Assembly: GCA_963989385.1 (NCBI GenBank)
Contig: OZ022500.1
Span: 18,180,460-18,244,459, forward strand
DNA: 64,000 nucleotides
Direction: 5' to 3'
Source of the DNA: Ctena decussata
Lineage: Eukaryota > Mollusca > Bivalvia > Lucinida > Lucinidae
The notes below the pieces were generated by a model. The model saw only the letters and a program-made list of their open reading frames with translations. It was not told the DNA's origin and searched no databases. Position numbers and translations under genes: made by a program. Shown here in pieces: positions 21,096 through 33,200 of this stretch; position 1 is the stretch's first letter, and every line of letters begins with the position of its first letter.

Positions 21096-21459
21096 TTCTT
21101 TCGTCGTATGACGCTTTGCTCAGAATATCTAAATAGGGCTTCATTGCAAAAATAAATCCGTGGTTTACATATACCTTTGTGTCGTCATAAAATATTGGTT
21201 TTCCCAATATTTCATCCGGAACACTTTAGCTCTTGTCAAGTACCTGCAACAGGCTGCCGCCAACGAATTTAAAAAAGGTGAGATCAGGAAAGGTTTCTGG
21301 GCTTTTTGACAATAAAATGATGGTAGTTTACACATTTTTGTATAACGTTTCGAATGCTGTATAACACTTTCCTTGATCTTCCTTTGCCATGGCAGGAAAA
21401 CCAAGTTTAAGCCGCTTGGATTCACGATCGGCATTTGGTATACCAAGTCCATGTTTAGC

Positions 21460-21500
21460 GAAGAGACGTCGAGGTGCCAGCCAATAATAAAAACACCTCG
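21460..21500. repeat. Short hairpin GACGTCGAGGTG / CACCTCGACGTC
   Basis: AGACGTCGAGGTG and CACCTCGACGTCG are separated by about 17 bases. It sits next to the palindrome fragment at 21515. Confidence 0.7.
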
Positions 21501-21514
21501 ACGTCGATTTTGAG

Positions 21515-21595
21515 GGACTAGGCAGATCTGAGTCTTTGCTGGGCACAAATGCCATTTTGTTGGTTCTGTCATGTTGCAACTCAAATACTGTATAC
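21515..21595. repeat. Right-arm fragment of the TGAGCCGCGACACG palindrome
   Basis: CAGATCTGAGTCTTTGCTGG, GCACAAATGCCATTTTGTTGG and GTCATGTTGCAACTCAAAT match the right arm at 17030-17098 with several changes. Confidence 0.6.
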
Positions 21596-21983
21596 TAAAT
21601 TTTCTTTTTTGACAATACAATATTTTGTTTCAAGCAACTTCCCCATCTTCCAGTTCAAAACTTGTCAAACCAGTCCATAGAATATCTGGTTCACTTTTTA
21701 CGACCAACATCATATCCAAACAATCAGTAAACCATAAAAGTTTGAAAGCTTTTACTGCTATATACCGGTATCCCTTACCATTTCTATAGTATCATATAGC
21801 ACCTAGCATGTACAATCAATGAATAATAATAAAGTTAATTTGCACTTCAAAGAAAATTTAAACTTCAATACATGTACATGTATATAAATTGAAAATGAAT
21901 GGACAGGACAGAAGTTTTGGTTTTGTGACTACCATAAAAATATTAACCCCAAATATCTGTGCCTCATAACCAGTCCCAAATAG

Positions 21984-22133
21984 AGCGGCTAACCACGCTG
22001 GACTACCAATCTAGGGGTTGCAAGATCTATCCCCTGCTTCTCCGGTCTTTAGGATGAGACTTTAAACTGAGGTCCCATCTCCATATGACCTCGTTGTTGG
22101 CGGGACATTAAACCCGAGTTCACTCACTCACTC
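21984..22133 (+). mobile_element. Short tRNA-derived SINE with (CACT)n tail
   Basis: The head AGCGGCTAACCACGCTGG carries an A-box-like region and GGGGTTGCAAGATC a B-box-like one. The 3' part is GGGACATTAAACCCGAGTTC with a CACTCACTCACTCACC tail. The flanks ACCAGTCCCAAATAG (21969-21983) and ACCAATCCCATATAG (22134-22148) agree at 13 of 15 bases, read as an ageing target-site duplication. Confidence 0.75.
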
Positions 22134-22149
22134 ACCAATCCCATATAGT

Positions 22150-23215
22150 CGATACATCACAGAATGATCCTTTAAACAACAATACCATTTTTCGAAAGTG
22201 ATAAACCAGATTTCAACAAAACAACCTTCATATTTTAGGTTAAAATTCATACTTTTTTTTTTTATAAATTTTCTATGTATTCCATGCATTCAGTCACACA
22301 CGTTGCCCTGGCTCAGAAAAATGAAAAGCCAGTATACTATAACCTATCATCTTTTATCACTTAATGAGAACACATCAGAATCCGATATAACTATGCAAAC
22401 AAAACAGATTTTGAATCAAAATTTAACTCCAGCTCCACTGAATGCAACAATATTTGGCACCAAAACAGCACTAAATATTCACTCCTTTCCATAGTGCAAA
22501 AGAACGTAAGCGAAGATAAGAAATATTAAACAGAATTTCTTCGATAAATCTATTTAGGGATGTGGTTATGTCTGAAACTTCTGAATTATATCACAAATCG
22601 ATCAACATCTCCGTTTATATTTCATCTTCATTCCAATTTATATCCCGCTTTCAAAGATCACTTAACAATGATGTCTTTTCACATATAGTAATCTACTTCT
22701 CCACAAACAAGAAAATTGAATACTTATCGAACTCCTAGACGTCTTGCCTAACTATAAACTCCAGTACAGCTAGTATGTATACGCTTAAGCAAAGCTCGAG
22801 AAAAGCAGTTACATTGGAGATGAAAACCAAGGTCATTTTCCCCTTATTTTGTCATCAAAAAAACCATTGTGGAATCGCCTTAGGGTGAGGTGATTTTAAA
22901 GAGATCCTCCTCCCCCCACCCCCAACCTCTGGAAAAAAATTTTTTGACAAAAGAACATCATCCCAAATTTTTGCTCTTCTGCGACTCTAAAAGTATGGTC
23001 CACAGTACTCTAATCTGCATAAGCAAAAGCTATATCATTTACATTATCACCTAAATCTTGATCTTTCTGATTAAGTCTTGCATCAACAAACTTATCAATC
23101 ATACATCTATCCAACTCAGACTTTCAGTCATTATGAGCAGGCCTTTTCCCCTTATCAATGCAAAAGCCACCAACCGTATTCAGCCTAAAAATTTTGATAA
23201 AAATCCCCAACCAAA
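22150..23215. other. AT-rich non-coding stretch
   Basis: Poly-T (22254-22263) and a CCTCCTCCCCCCACCCCC tract (about 22907-22924). Short open frames lack any recognisable domain. Confidence 0.35.
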
Positions 23216-23221
23216 CAAAAA

Positions 23222-23285
23222 CAGTGTAAACCCAGATCAGACTGCTCCTCAGGAGCAGTCTGATCAGCGTCTACACTGTTTTACA
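23222..23285. repeat. GCAAACAGTG-family palindrome (AAACAGTGTAAACCC variant)
   Basis: AAAACAGTGTAAACCCAGAT pairs with the AGCGTCTACACTGTTTT side around CAGACTGCTCCTCAGGAGC. Almost perfect. Confidence 0.75.
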
Positions 23286-23289
23286 ACAA

Positions 23290-24145
23290 TTTTATATAAG
23301 CCCCCCCACAACATAAATGGATTGCTCCAAATTCCAAAAATGGAAAAGTCCACAACAGAAATCATCCGCCTGAGGTTTCCGAACACTTTGAGCAAATATT
23401 TATGATATCACACAGTAGACATATAAAGCCAGGTAAATCCAACCAAACAAACACCGAATGACAAATATTAAATAATGAAAAATACACATAGGTAAAATAC
23501 TGTTTGAACAGTCAGTTTTATTCATTTCTACTCCTTACGCCAAGTCCTTGACATTTTAAATAACGACTGCACAACAAGCAGAGGTGTCAGACAGACTTAG
23601 ACGGCACTTCACAAATAAAATAAAGTACTTCTGTCATTTTATTTCATACCTAAAAAATCATTTCTTATCATGCTTATAAATCGGTCTACAGCAGCGCATT
23701 GTATGATTTTAAATACTTGTCTGCACTTGTTGCCGCTGTTACTGTCCAGACAGAAATATAACATCATTATCCCATAAACCTATAACCCCACTTCCAGTTG
23801 CCATTTCAAATTCTAATTAGCAGAATGTATCAAAGATTCAAAAAGGGGAGACAAAAGCCTTTCTTAGCTAAATCAATAGTCAGTAGTTGCTCAGGTGTAC
23901 ACTAAGGTCACCAAAACCAACTAACCAATCAAATAACTGGATGGGCACAGGTGGCACTAACTATCTACCTTAATTTAAACTGTCTTGTAAATCAAACTGG
24001 AACCTAAATTATTTAAACACAACAAAACAATGCCAGCTGAGACTAAATAGCAACCTTTGACCGGACCATAAGTGCTGCTTCAGCTGTAGGAATATAATGT
24101 AGATGATCTTGTCCATTCCATTCCAGGTTTTAAATTTTACCTGCA
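23290..24145. other. Unassigned non-coding stretch
   Basis: No exon, RNA gene or repeat family recognised. Confidence 0.35.
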
Positions 24146-24182
24146 GGTAGACAAGGTTGAAACACTGAAGCAATGTTGAAAC

Positions 24183-24227
24183 AACATGAATCAACATTGA
24201 TTCAACATCGTGATGTTGAATCAATGT
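24183..24227. repeat. Left half of a TTGATTCAACATCGTGATG palindrome (insertion target)
   Basis: AACATGAATCAACATTGATT and GATGTTGAATCAATGT form a palindrome whose missing right end (TGATTCATGTT) resumes at 25729 after the inserted element. Relatives of this motif are the palindromic part of the minisatellite at 34990-36050. Confidence 0.75.
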
Positions 24228-25723
24228 CAGGGTTAGCGCTTCGATATTTTTTTCTTTCGCCACCACTTTCGCCAAATTGATATTGTTTGTGCCAGATTCT
24301 TTAAACTTAAGCCAAATTTTCGCAATATTAAGAATTCTTTGAAAATATCTCCCTCTCCCCCACCACTCTCATTTCTTAACCTGCAGTTTACTGTGGTTGC
24401 TTAGACTGGTTTCAGTCTATTACATGACATAATCATTTTACTCTGACAACTGAAAAAGATAAACACTGCTAATAAAGCTTAAAATCTTGTAATGAAATCT
24501 TTTATCTGCCCTCTGTTTTTCATGAGTTGTAGTCTCTTTTCCCTATTCTATTTTTGTAGGAACTTATCTCATTATAAATAGCCTAAGACATTTGAAATAT
24601 CCTTATGAATATTTATATCTAATTGTTTATTATTACTGTTCCTTTTTTATTATAAATAAGTAGTAAGTAAGTAAGTTATTATTTATTTAACTAGTCATTA
24701 TTATTGTGAGATAATCTGGCCAAGAAACTAGTTTTGCAAAAGCTAGTACTTGAGAAGCTTTGCAAAAGTTAGTACTTGAGTTATGCTTTGTTGCCTCCCT
24801 TTATAACCCCCTTACTATCTGACTATCGGTATAAGTTTTTACTTTATTCTCTTCATGCAAATGAGTTTAGTTTCAGTGAACTGAGAGTTGTTGTAGACTG
24901 AGTATTATATAACAATGTCCAAATTCTGTTTTGACATAAAAAGATAGGCATGTGTAAGACGGCAGAATCAAAACTTACATCTTTAATATGAGTATGATTT
25001 ACACCATAAGCTATTAAAGTTCGAATAAATGGCCCCAAAAAACTACTTCATGGAGTTTGCGTCAAGTGAAGACACTGATCAGCCTGCGCATTCATGCAGT
25101 CTAAGAAGACTTTCGCATATACAGTCTATGAACTCTATGATCTGAAAAGTGAAAACGAAAGTCTCTTAAACGTATTGCACATGTTGATTTGTATAATTGT
25201 GAAAAGTGGCTTAAGCGCCTTTTCACATGGTCAACCTTCCGTCGGTATCTTCTTTGATGTTTTACACAAGTACCGTTATTTAATCAACAATCGGCAGGTA
25301 CAGAAACCCTGTATTTTCACAGATCAGTGAGTTTATTAGCTCGGAAGGTGTCAATGTTGTGTTTACCTGAGCTATCAAAAATAATGAGATGCATAGACAT
25401 GGGGACAGCTTAGTACTTGTGTTCAAGATTACATAACGTGATTACGCATTGACCCTTGAGGCATGAAGCGTCTGCTTGGTGTCCTGTCACTGTGGACTAC
25501 TTGAGGAGCAGATTAACGGTAATGGAAGGTGTTGATTAATGATTGTGGAGATCGTCTCTGATACCGTAAAACTTTGAACTTTGCCTTACGTTTTTTTTTT
25601 TTTTGTTTTTTTTTTCTTAGATTTTTTTTATCGCCACTTGTTTTCGCCAAATCAATATTTTTGGAGCCAAAAATATTATTTTATCGCATTTGGCGACTTT
25701 GGCGAGCGGTAGCGCGAACCCTG
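24228..25723. mobile_element. 1.5 kb TIR element (CAGGGTTNGCGCT ends, AATGT duplication)
   Basis: Starts CAGGGTTAGCGCTTCG; the right end is the complement of CAGGGTTCGCGCTACCG. Both subterminal regions carry TTTCGCCAAAT-type motifs in inverted orientation. AATGT flanks it on both sides (24223-24227 and 25724-25728). Removing the element plus one AATGT rejoins the interrupted host palindrome, which independently confirms the boundaries. The CAGGG terminus is hAT-like, but a 5 bp duplication is short for most hATs. No transposase frame, so non-autonomous. (AAGT)n and TTATTATTTATT tracts occur inside. Confidence 0.85.
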
Positions 25724-25779
25724 AATGTTGATTCATGTTGGTTCAACACTGATGCCCAACTGGGGTATTAATTCTTTCA

Positions 25780-26920
25780 GTTCATTGAGTATGAAAATAC
25801 AAATTTTGTTTCCCCCATATTGCCTATTTGAACAATTTAAGGTCAAAGCAATTAGCAATTAGATATTAATTGTCTCAAAAAGCCAAACCCAGATAACTTA
25901 ATGACACAATTAAACAAACAGGACTCTTTAAACTGCTTGCAAAAGCAAAATCAATTACACAGAACGTGAAAAGTAAAGGTTCTTAACTCGCATGGTCGAA
26001 AACAAGTCAAAAACAAAAATATTAACACACATATAAAACCGGCATATGGTATTATCCAAAAGTCAGAACCTGAATGCTTATCTGATGGTAAATAATCTCA
26101 GTATTACATCTTAGTTGAAATGGATCTGGCCAGAATTCACTTAGGGCCACCTTAAGAATGTCACTCAACACGAGAGGTACCCAGGGAAGCAGAACTCTCT
26201 AAATATGGAAAAAAGTACAGACCTTATATTGTTAATCAGCAAAGCTGCGTTTTGCCTTCCAGATATATGCAGCATGATCAGACTGATTTACATGCATCAA
26301 ACATTATCACCATTCCCACTTGAAACCAAATTTGAAGTCCCGGGCCTGCACCACTTTAGGCTATAATGATAATTTCAGAAGTCCTGTATGTAAAGTTATA
26401 ATTTAAAGCTTTGTGATATTTAGAGGAGACCTGCAAAATTTTATTGTTTGGTAATTAAAGGCAACAAATAAAAAGATGGGACAATAATTAAGGACCACTT
26501 CAACCAAACCCCTAAAGCAACACCAAACAGGTACAAGACTTAGTGTTCTGTCATGGTTATCTTTGCTATAATTAAACTTAAAATGGCCCCAGTAGCATAT
26601 TCGGTTAAGTGCAAGTTAACTGTGTAGCTGGTACTGGATTTGAAAGCTGAATTTGCAAACAGTGTAAATCCAGAAGAGGTGGCTCATTATTTGCCATCTA
26701 GTCTTTAAATTCTCAATATAATAAGCTTGGACAAAACTGATTTCGATGCAAAGTTTAACATAATTTCAACCATCCATCTATAACCTGAGTTAAATAAGGG
26801 TAAACAATCAGTATCCATATTTTCTGTAACTTTCAGATTTAAGCGCCTCGGCAACTAGAACATTGGCCCAAATCAATGCTGTTTGCAAACAGTTTTTTTG
26901 TGAGTAAACTTTCAGGGGGC
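25780..26920. other. AT-rich non-coding stretch
   Basis: Holds one decayed GCAAACAGTGTAAATCC half-palindrome at about 26653-26700 (with GAGGTGGCTCATTATTTGCC, the variant core also seen at 57840). Otherwise nothing recognisable. Confidence 0.4.
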
Positions 26921-27023
26921 AACAACTCTGCCGGGTGAGTCTAAATACCATAGACCACCACAGACTACCACAGACCACCACAGACCCTACCATAGACAAA
27001 AATAGCCATCAGAGGAGATGGCA

Positions 27024-28567
27024 AATCCCCCGACCGAAGACCCCCATGGGCCTTGGTAAAAAGGTTGCACTTCACAACACAAATTAGTAATATATTGTCG
27101 TTCTTTATGCTTCTGATTGACATGAACTGTTAACAGATACATGATTATCTAACACTCAGACTAAAACAGTATGCTTGACTGCTAAAAAGAGGTAATATCT
27201 CAAACAGCCACCATATACACAAATGTATAGCATACGATACATTCAACTTTCAAAATATGTGAATAACTTCTGAAGTACAAGCCCTACAAACCTAATTTTG
27301 AGCTCTCTAGTAAGTGAATTTGAACAAAGAATCCAAATCTGGAATTTTTGTGTGTGTGTGTGTGTGTGTGTGGGGGGGGGGGGGAGGGGGCACGGGAATG
27401 CGGAGGGGTCAGAGAGAGAGTTAGGAACACTGATAAGATATCACAGCATGATCATCAACACTCTAAAAGGTACACAGTTATTCAAATTCTGGAGCTGGCC
27501 AGGGTTATACAGATATGGAGCAGAGAATCAAACAGCAGCTCAAACTACCAAAGGGAAATAACTCACAAAGTATAAAAGCAAGAGTTATCATTCATGTATG
27601 AGAAAAATTGTCATGACCTGTTCTGCATATCTGTGAAGTATCATGAAAATATTTCAAAAGGTATTCAAGCTATGGAGTGGATATCTAAAATCATCAAAGG
27701 GAAATAACTCCAAAAGTAAGAAAGCAAGAGTTGTCATTCTTGTTCGCGACACACCGTCATGACCTGTTCTACATACCTGTGATGTATCATGAAAATATTC
27801 CAAAAGGTATTCAAGTTATAGAGCAGACACGAAATCACACCTCAAACCATCAAGGGGAAACAACTCAAAAAGTAAGAAAGCAGGAGTTGTCATTCTTAAT
27901 CTCCACACATCGTCATGACCTGTTCTACATATCTGTGAAGTATCATGAAAATATTCCAAAAGGTATTCAAGTTATACAGCGGAAACGAAATCATACCTAA
28001 AATGATCAAGGGGAAATAACTCAAAAAGTAAGAAAGCAAGAGTTGTCATTCTTGTTTGCGACACATCATCATGACTTGTTCTACATAACTGTGAAGTATC
28101 ATGAAAATATTCCAAAGGGTATTCAAGTTATAGAGCGGACACGAATCTGCCAAAAAATCACACCTAAAACTATCAAGGGAAAATAACTCAAAAAGTAAGA
28201 AAGCAAGAGTTGTCTTTCTTGTTCGCGACACATCGTCATGACCTGTTCTACATTTCTCTGAAGTACCATGAAAATATTCCAAAGGGTATTCAAGTTACAG
28301 AGCGGACACGAATCTGCCAAAAAATCACCAAAGGGGAGATAATTCAAAAAGTACAATAGCAAGAGTTACCATTCTTGTACGCGACACATCGTCATGACTT
28401 GTTCTACATAACTGCGAAGTATCATGAAAATATTCCAAAGGGTATTCAAGATATAGAGCGGACAAGAAAGTGTTTACGGATGGACGGACGGACGGACAGA
28501 CAGACGGACGGACGGACGGACGCCAGGCTCATCGCTATATCCCCCGAACCTTTCGGTCGGGGGATAA
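27024..28567 (+). mobile_element. Pearl-like element, copy 2 (nested)
   Basis: Left AATCCCCCGACCGAAG; right a terminal hairpin (CCCCCGAACC TTTCGGTCGGGGG, about 28541-28563) whose outer strand is the inverse of the left end. A (GGAC)n/(GACA)n tract at about 28480-28522 precedes the hairpin. The interior is a ~150 bp tandem array. It includes a (GT)n(G)n tract at 27348-27384. It sits inside the element at 26933-29048, so it is the younger of the two, or was carried along with it. Confidence 0.78.
27570..28450. repeat. ~150 bp core tandem repeats of pearl-like copy 2
   Basis: About six units, each with GGGGAAATAACTCAAAAAGT, AAGAAAGCAAGAGTTGTCAT, GCGACACATCGTCATGACC, GTGAAGTATCATGAAAATAT and GGTATTCAAGTTATAGAGCG. 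A stray fragment of the same core is at 39935-40030. Confidence 0.88.
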
Positions 28568-29059
28568 TAATGCAGATTATCATACACCCTCTAAAATAAC
28601 ATTTTAATGAACAAAATGTAAAAAAAATGCCAAATTAAAGCATCCAAAAAAAGTTTTAAGGACAGGGAAAATCATGTTATTGTTAATCCTGTCTACTTAC
28701 TCATTATATATATCTACATAAAATATAACAAAATTTTTGAAAAAATTGTCAAATTTTATACTTTTTTATATTCTGTTCTTTACAATGTTATTTTTAAAGA
28801 TATTTGATAATCTGTACTGAAGTCTGTGGTGAGGTCTGTGGTGGTCTGTGGTACATAAAATATAACACAAAATTATAACATAAAACTTTCAAAAATTTTG
28901 TCGAATTTTGTATTTTTTTATATTCTACTTTGTAAAATGTTATTTTTGAGGGTATATGATAATCTGTATTGAGGTGTGTGGTAGTCTTTGGTGAGGTCTG
29001 TGGTGGTCTGTATTGGTCTGTGGTGGTCTGTGGTATTTAGACTCACCCACTCTGCCATT

Positions 29060-29525
29060 TTTGTCTTTGCTTCCCTTTTCAGTGGGGCTCAACTCTTAAA
29101 ATAACAGAAGAATTTGCTTCTCAATGAATATAGAGTGAATATATTAATAAAAACACATTCATAAACCAGACTTTTATATCAGATATATCCTGTCTGCCAG
29201 ACATCAGAATATTAAGTGGGGATCTGATCCACCCTCTTCCTGAAAGCCTGAATTTGATGCCTGTGGCCTAGAAACCTTAAAATTTACATAAAAGACATTA
29301 AAATTAATATTCAAAGGTTACTGGGGTGTAATGGTACAAAATGATACAGCAGTAAACCACAGTATCTGAGTCAAAACATGCAGAAAGGCTGCTTCAAACA
29401 AATGCATATAGCAACGAAAGGATCATCTGCCTGCACATCTGTTCCACCTTTTTGGATGACCTGGCTCAAGATCTGCATCTTCATCCATGTGTGTACTTGC
29501 ATTAATGTAGGATTATACTATAACA
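29060..29525. other. Unassigned non-coding stretch
   Basis: No repeat family, exon or RNA gene recognised. Confidence 0.35.
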
Positions 29526-29529
29526 CATG

Positions 29530-29612
29530 TTGCATGATGTGTGTCATGCAACTTGTGTCATTATGAAACATATGAATGTGTCATGCAACATGTGTCACTG
29601 TGTAAACACCTT
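29530..29612. repeat. TCATGCAACATGTGTCACTATGTAAACACC repeats (left part)
   Basis: CATGCAACATGTGTCACTG and variants recur here and again at 37970-38125, beyond the LINE. The LINE therefore landed inside one pre-existing short tandem array. Confidence 0.75.
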
Positions 29613-29625
29613 GGTTTAAACATAT

Positions 29626-29631
29626 TTTATT
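29626..29631 (-). terminator. LINE polyadenylation signal AATAAA
   Basis: AATAAA on the minus strand, about 14 bases before the inferred 3' end at 29613. There is no long poly-A tail; the end reads GTTTAAACCAA. Confidence 0.45.
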
Positions 29632-30227
29632 TCAAAAAATCAAACATTCATGGCAGTAACAATATTGTTATACATATATATACATAATAGGATTAGAACG
29701 GAAGCAATTGCTTATTTAGTTCCTCTCCTAACCATGTCAAATGACAGATATAAATGGCAGAAATCAATGTTCAACAGTACATATTGATTAAGTATAGACA
29801 AAAATTCAAACGTCTAAACACAAGAATGAGATATGCAAAGATATTTTAACAAGAGGACAGAAATATATATCTTCTACAAGGAGACAAGTATGTTAGAAAG
29901 ATATAAAGAAAAAGATAGAAAATAAATATATGCGAGAAACAAAAAGAAGAAAATAGCATATATGAGAAGAAGATCAAAAGAGAAAGAGAGCAAGGATAAT
30001 AATGTCATGTTTCATTTCGTATTTTAATACAAGTATCAGAGAAAAAAGGAAAGATACATATTGATTATATCATAAAAAGAGTTAAATAACCATAACTATA
30101 TTCTGGAGCAGGGATTGGGAATAGTGGGCAGAGGCATCACGCATCCATCTACCAGTAGTCCATCTTGAGAAACTATCATATCTGCACGTGATTAATTTCT
30201 ATATGAATATTTGAGACAAACAAACAC
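29632..30227 (-). other. LINE 3' untranslated region
   Basis: About 600 bp between the ORF2 stop and the inferred 3' end, A/T-rich with purine-rich stretches on plus (AAGAAAAAGATAGAAAA). No further frame. Confidence 0.55.
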
Positions 30228-33200
30228 TTAAAAGCGTTTACTAGACTGGATGTACTTGTGTACAGCTTCAAATACAATTACATTTGTGTCATACGAAAGC
30301 GATTCGTCACCGCACAAAAGTACATCCAAAGTAATATTACAAAACTGAGAGACAATCTGATATAGTTCGATTCGTTGTTCGCGATATAAGCTACAGTTTA
30401 AGAAGAAATGTTGAGCATTTTCTATGGAGCCAGAATTACATCTACAGAGAGGGTTATCCAAAATATTCTTTAGAAATAGATCGTAGTTTAAAGAACTGCA
30501 TCCTGTCCTAAGGCGTGTGTGTATGATTTGGTTCCATCTAGTTCCAGAATAGTAATATCTTGGGATTACCTTTTTATCTTGATTTATTTGTCGTTTGAAA
30601 GAGCATAAAGAATCTGCACTTCTGTTAACATAAGGAAGACTATTCCAATCTCTTATTACCGAAGGCAAGAAAGAGTCGTAGTATAAGGCAGTTCTAGAGT
30701 CAACGGTTTGTATATCGTTTGCATTTCTTAAATTATATCTTGAAAAATTACTAATTAAAGGTGGAACGAGAGATGAAAGATAAGGCGGAGTTAAGTGATT
30801 ATACATTTTGTAGAACAAAGCTAGTTTATGTTTTTTACGTCGAGTTTCCAAAGGTTCCCAGCCAGTTTCTTCATATAGTTTTTGAATAGAAATTAGTTTT
30901 GTTGCACCTGTAGAAATTCGTGCGGCCTCAAGTTGTATTTTTTCAAGTTCTTGTTTATCGTGTTGCGTACAATTATCCCATATGGTATCAGCGTATTCTA
31001 TAACAGGACGTATAAATGAAGTATATATCGTTTCTAATGAATTCCTATCAAGTGTGAATTTAAGTTTTCTCATTACGTTGATTCTTACCCAAGCTTTTTC
31101 TTTGATATAGTTTATATGGTCATGCCAAGAACAGTCACCTGAAAGTACAACGCCTAAATGTTTATGTTTTTCTACTTCATTAATTTCTTGGTTAAGCATA
31201 AAGACTGGAGGATGTATAGGCCCACTAGTTTTGCGTGAAATGAGAAGGGATTCTGTTTTACCAGGATTAAATTTTACTAGCCAAGTTTCCGCCCATCGAG
31301 TGATTTTGCCTAGATCCGCATTTAAAAGCTGTGCAGCATGGTTGGGGTTTTCGACAATAATATAAAGACTGGTATCATCTGCAAAAAGACGTATGCTCGA
31401 TCTAATGTCCACTACAATATCATTTATATACAGTAAAAATAGAAGAGGTCCTAGAATAGAGCCCTGTGGTACTCCTGCATAGATGAAATTCCACTTAGAC
31501 TGTACCCCAGGTAAGACAACACGTTGTTTTCGACCAGAAAGGTAGTTTATAAACCAATGCAAAATATTTCCAGAAATTCCTGCAGCTTTAAGTTTATGAA
31601 CGAGACCAGCATGCCAAACTCGGTCAAAGGCCTTACTAATGTCACAAAATATCACTCTCACCTCTTTTCCAGAATCTAAGGCCTGACACAGTGTATTATA
31701 TAGGTAAGTGAGTTGGTTGACCGTTGAATCCCCAGGTGTAAACCCAGACTGAAAAGGTGTCAGAATATTGTTATCTACAAAATGGTTATGCAAATGCTTA
31801 AATACGAGTCTTTCAAGGGCCTTATCTAGATTACTTAAGAGAGAGATGGGTCGATGATTTGAAACGAGAGATCTATCTCCACCTTTAGGTACTGGAGTTA
31901 CATGAGCTACTTTGAATGACTCAGGTACTTCACCAAGATTCAGTGATGTGTTGAAAAATATACAAAGAGCAGGGGAAAATTCCTTGGCCACTTCACGAAG
32001 AATGCGATTATTTATGCCGTCAGGTCCAGCAGACTTACCAAGAGGAAGCGAAAGTAAGACTGTTGCAACCTCATCTGGAGTTACAGTAATGGAATCTAAG
32101 GTGCTGTGAACAGGGTAAGGTGGGATATCGGGAAGAGTAGCATTTTGATCATCTAAGAGTGTTTGATCTCTGAAAAAATCATTAAGAACATTTGCTTTCT
32201 CCAGCTCATCAGAGTATACAACACCATCTGCTTCAAGAGGGGGTATCGAAGATTTTGAATTTGGTGAGATGAATGATTTAAGAATGGTCCACCATTGTTT
32301 AGAAGGTAAGGAGTCTGACTTTAATTTGTTAGCAATGTTATCATTAAAAGCTTTTTTGGATTCTCGGATCATACTTGTAACTGAGTTTCGTAAATGTTTA
32401 AATTTGACCCAGTGCGTTTGAAGATTAGTTCGTTTAGCTTTGCGATACGCTCTTTTTCGTTTCCTTATGTGCTTTTTTATTGCTGTGGTGAGCCATGGTG
32501 GGTCCGAAGGCCTAAAGGTTACAACTTTATTTGGGATACAAATTTCTGTTAATGCATTTAAGGTTTCTACTATATTTTGTGCATAAACATTAATGTTAGT
32601 GTTGTGACAGATACTCCAGTCTGTTGTGGAGATTTTTTGTCTTAATAACTCGTAATTTCCGTCATCGTATCTCCAAATTCGTCGCTTATATGCTTTAGCC
32701 TTTGGCTTGCGAAAATTAAAAACGCCGTAAATAGGGCAATGGTAACGTTGTTCTTGGTGCAGAAATGGGTCACCAACTCCACAGAGTATTAAATGGTCTT
32801 TCTGTTTTACAAGTAATATATCAAGCAATGTTGAAGAGTTCTCCGTGAAGTGTGTTGGCTCATTTACGCACTGAAACAGCGAAAATTGCTCACAGAATGT
32901 ATTAATCTTCCGAGATGTCTGATTATTTAGCATATTAAAATTAAAATCACCAGTAATAATTATGTCAGATATGCCCGAATCAATAGCAAGATGAATAGAA
33001 TCTTCAATACCAGAATAATAAATTGAGTCAGAATTTGGCGGTCTATAGAATAATCCAAAAAGTACATGTTTATGTTTTAAAGTGAGTTGTATCCAAATAC
33101 ATTCTATTCCTCGTAGTTCTAGATCACTCCTACGCCTGTAGTGTATACTATCTTTCACATAAATGATTACGCCCCCGTGACTATCACCCACCCTATCTTT

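Larger units (their letters stand above)
26933..29048. mobile_element. 2.1 kb TIR element with 8 bp duplication ACTCTGCC
   Basis: Left GGGTGAGTCTAAATACCATA and right TATTTAGACTCACCC are inverted. They run on into matching (ACCACAGACC)n / (GGTCTGTGGT)n arrays. ACTCTGCC is duplicated exactly (26925-26932 and 29049-29056). An 8 bp duplication fits hAT, P or Merlin classes; no transposase frame is present to decide. Inside the right half a ~135 bp unit with CATAAAATATAACA and GAGGTCTGTGGTGG is duplicated (28717-28851 and 28852-28990). The pearl-like element at 27024-28567 is nested within it. Confidence 0.85.

Noticed and set aside
20738..21207. Minus-strand open frames of 116 and 146 aa rich in Cys-Val
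   Set aside because: They run through the (AC)n microsatellite and a dispersed repeat; no domain is visible.
21328..21620. Minus-strand frames of 83-151 aa
   Set aside because: They overlap a palindrome-family fragment and a GACGTCGAGGTG hairpin; no recognisable domain.
27731..28362. Open frames of 74-89 aa on both strands
   Set aside because: They follow the ~150 bp pearl core repeats and repeat themselves; not genes.
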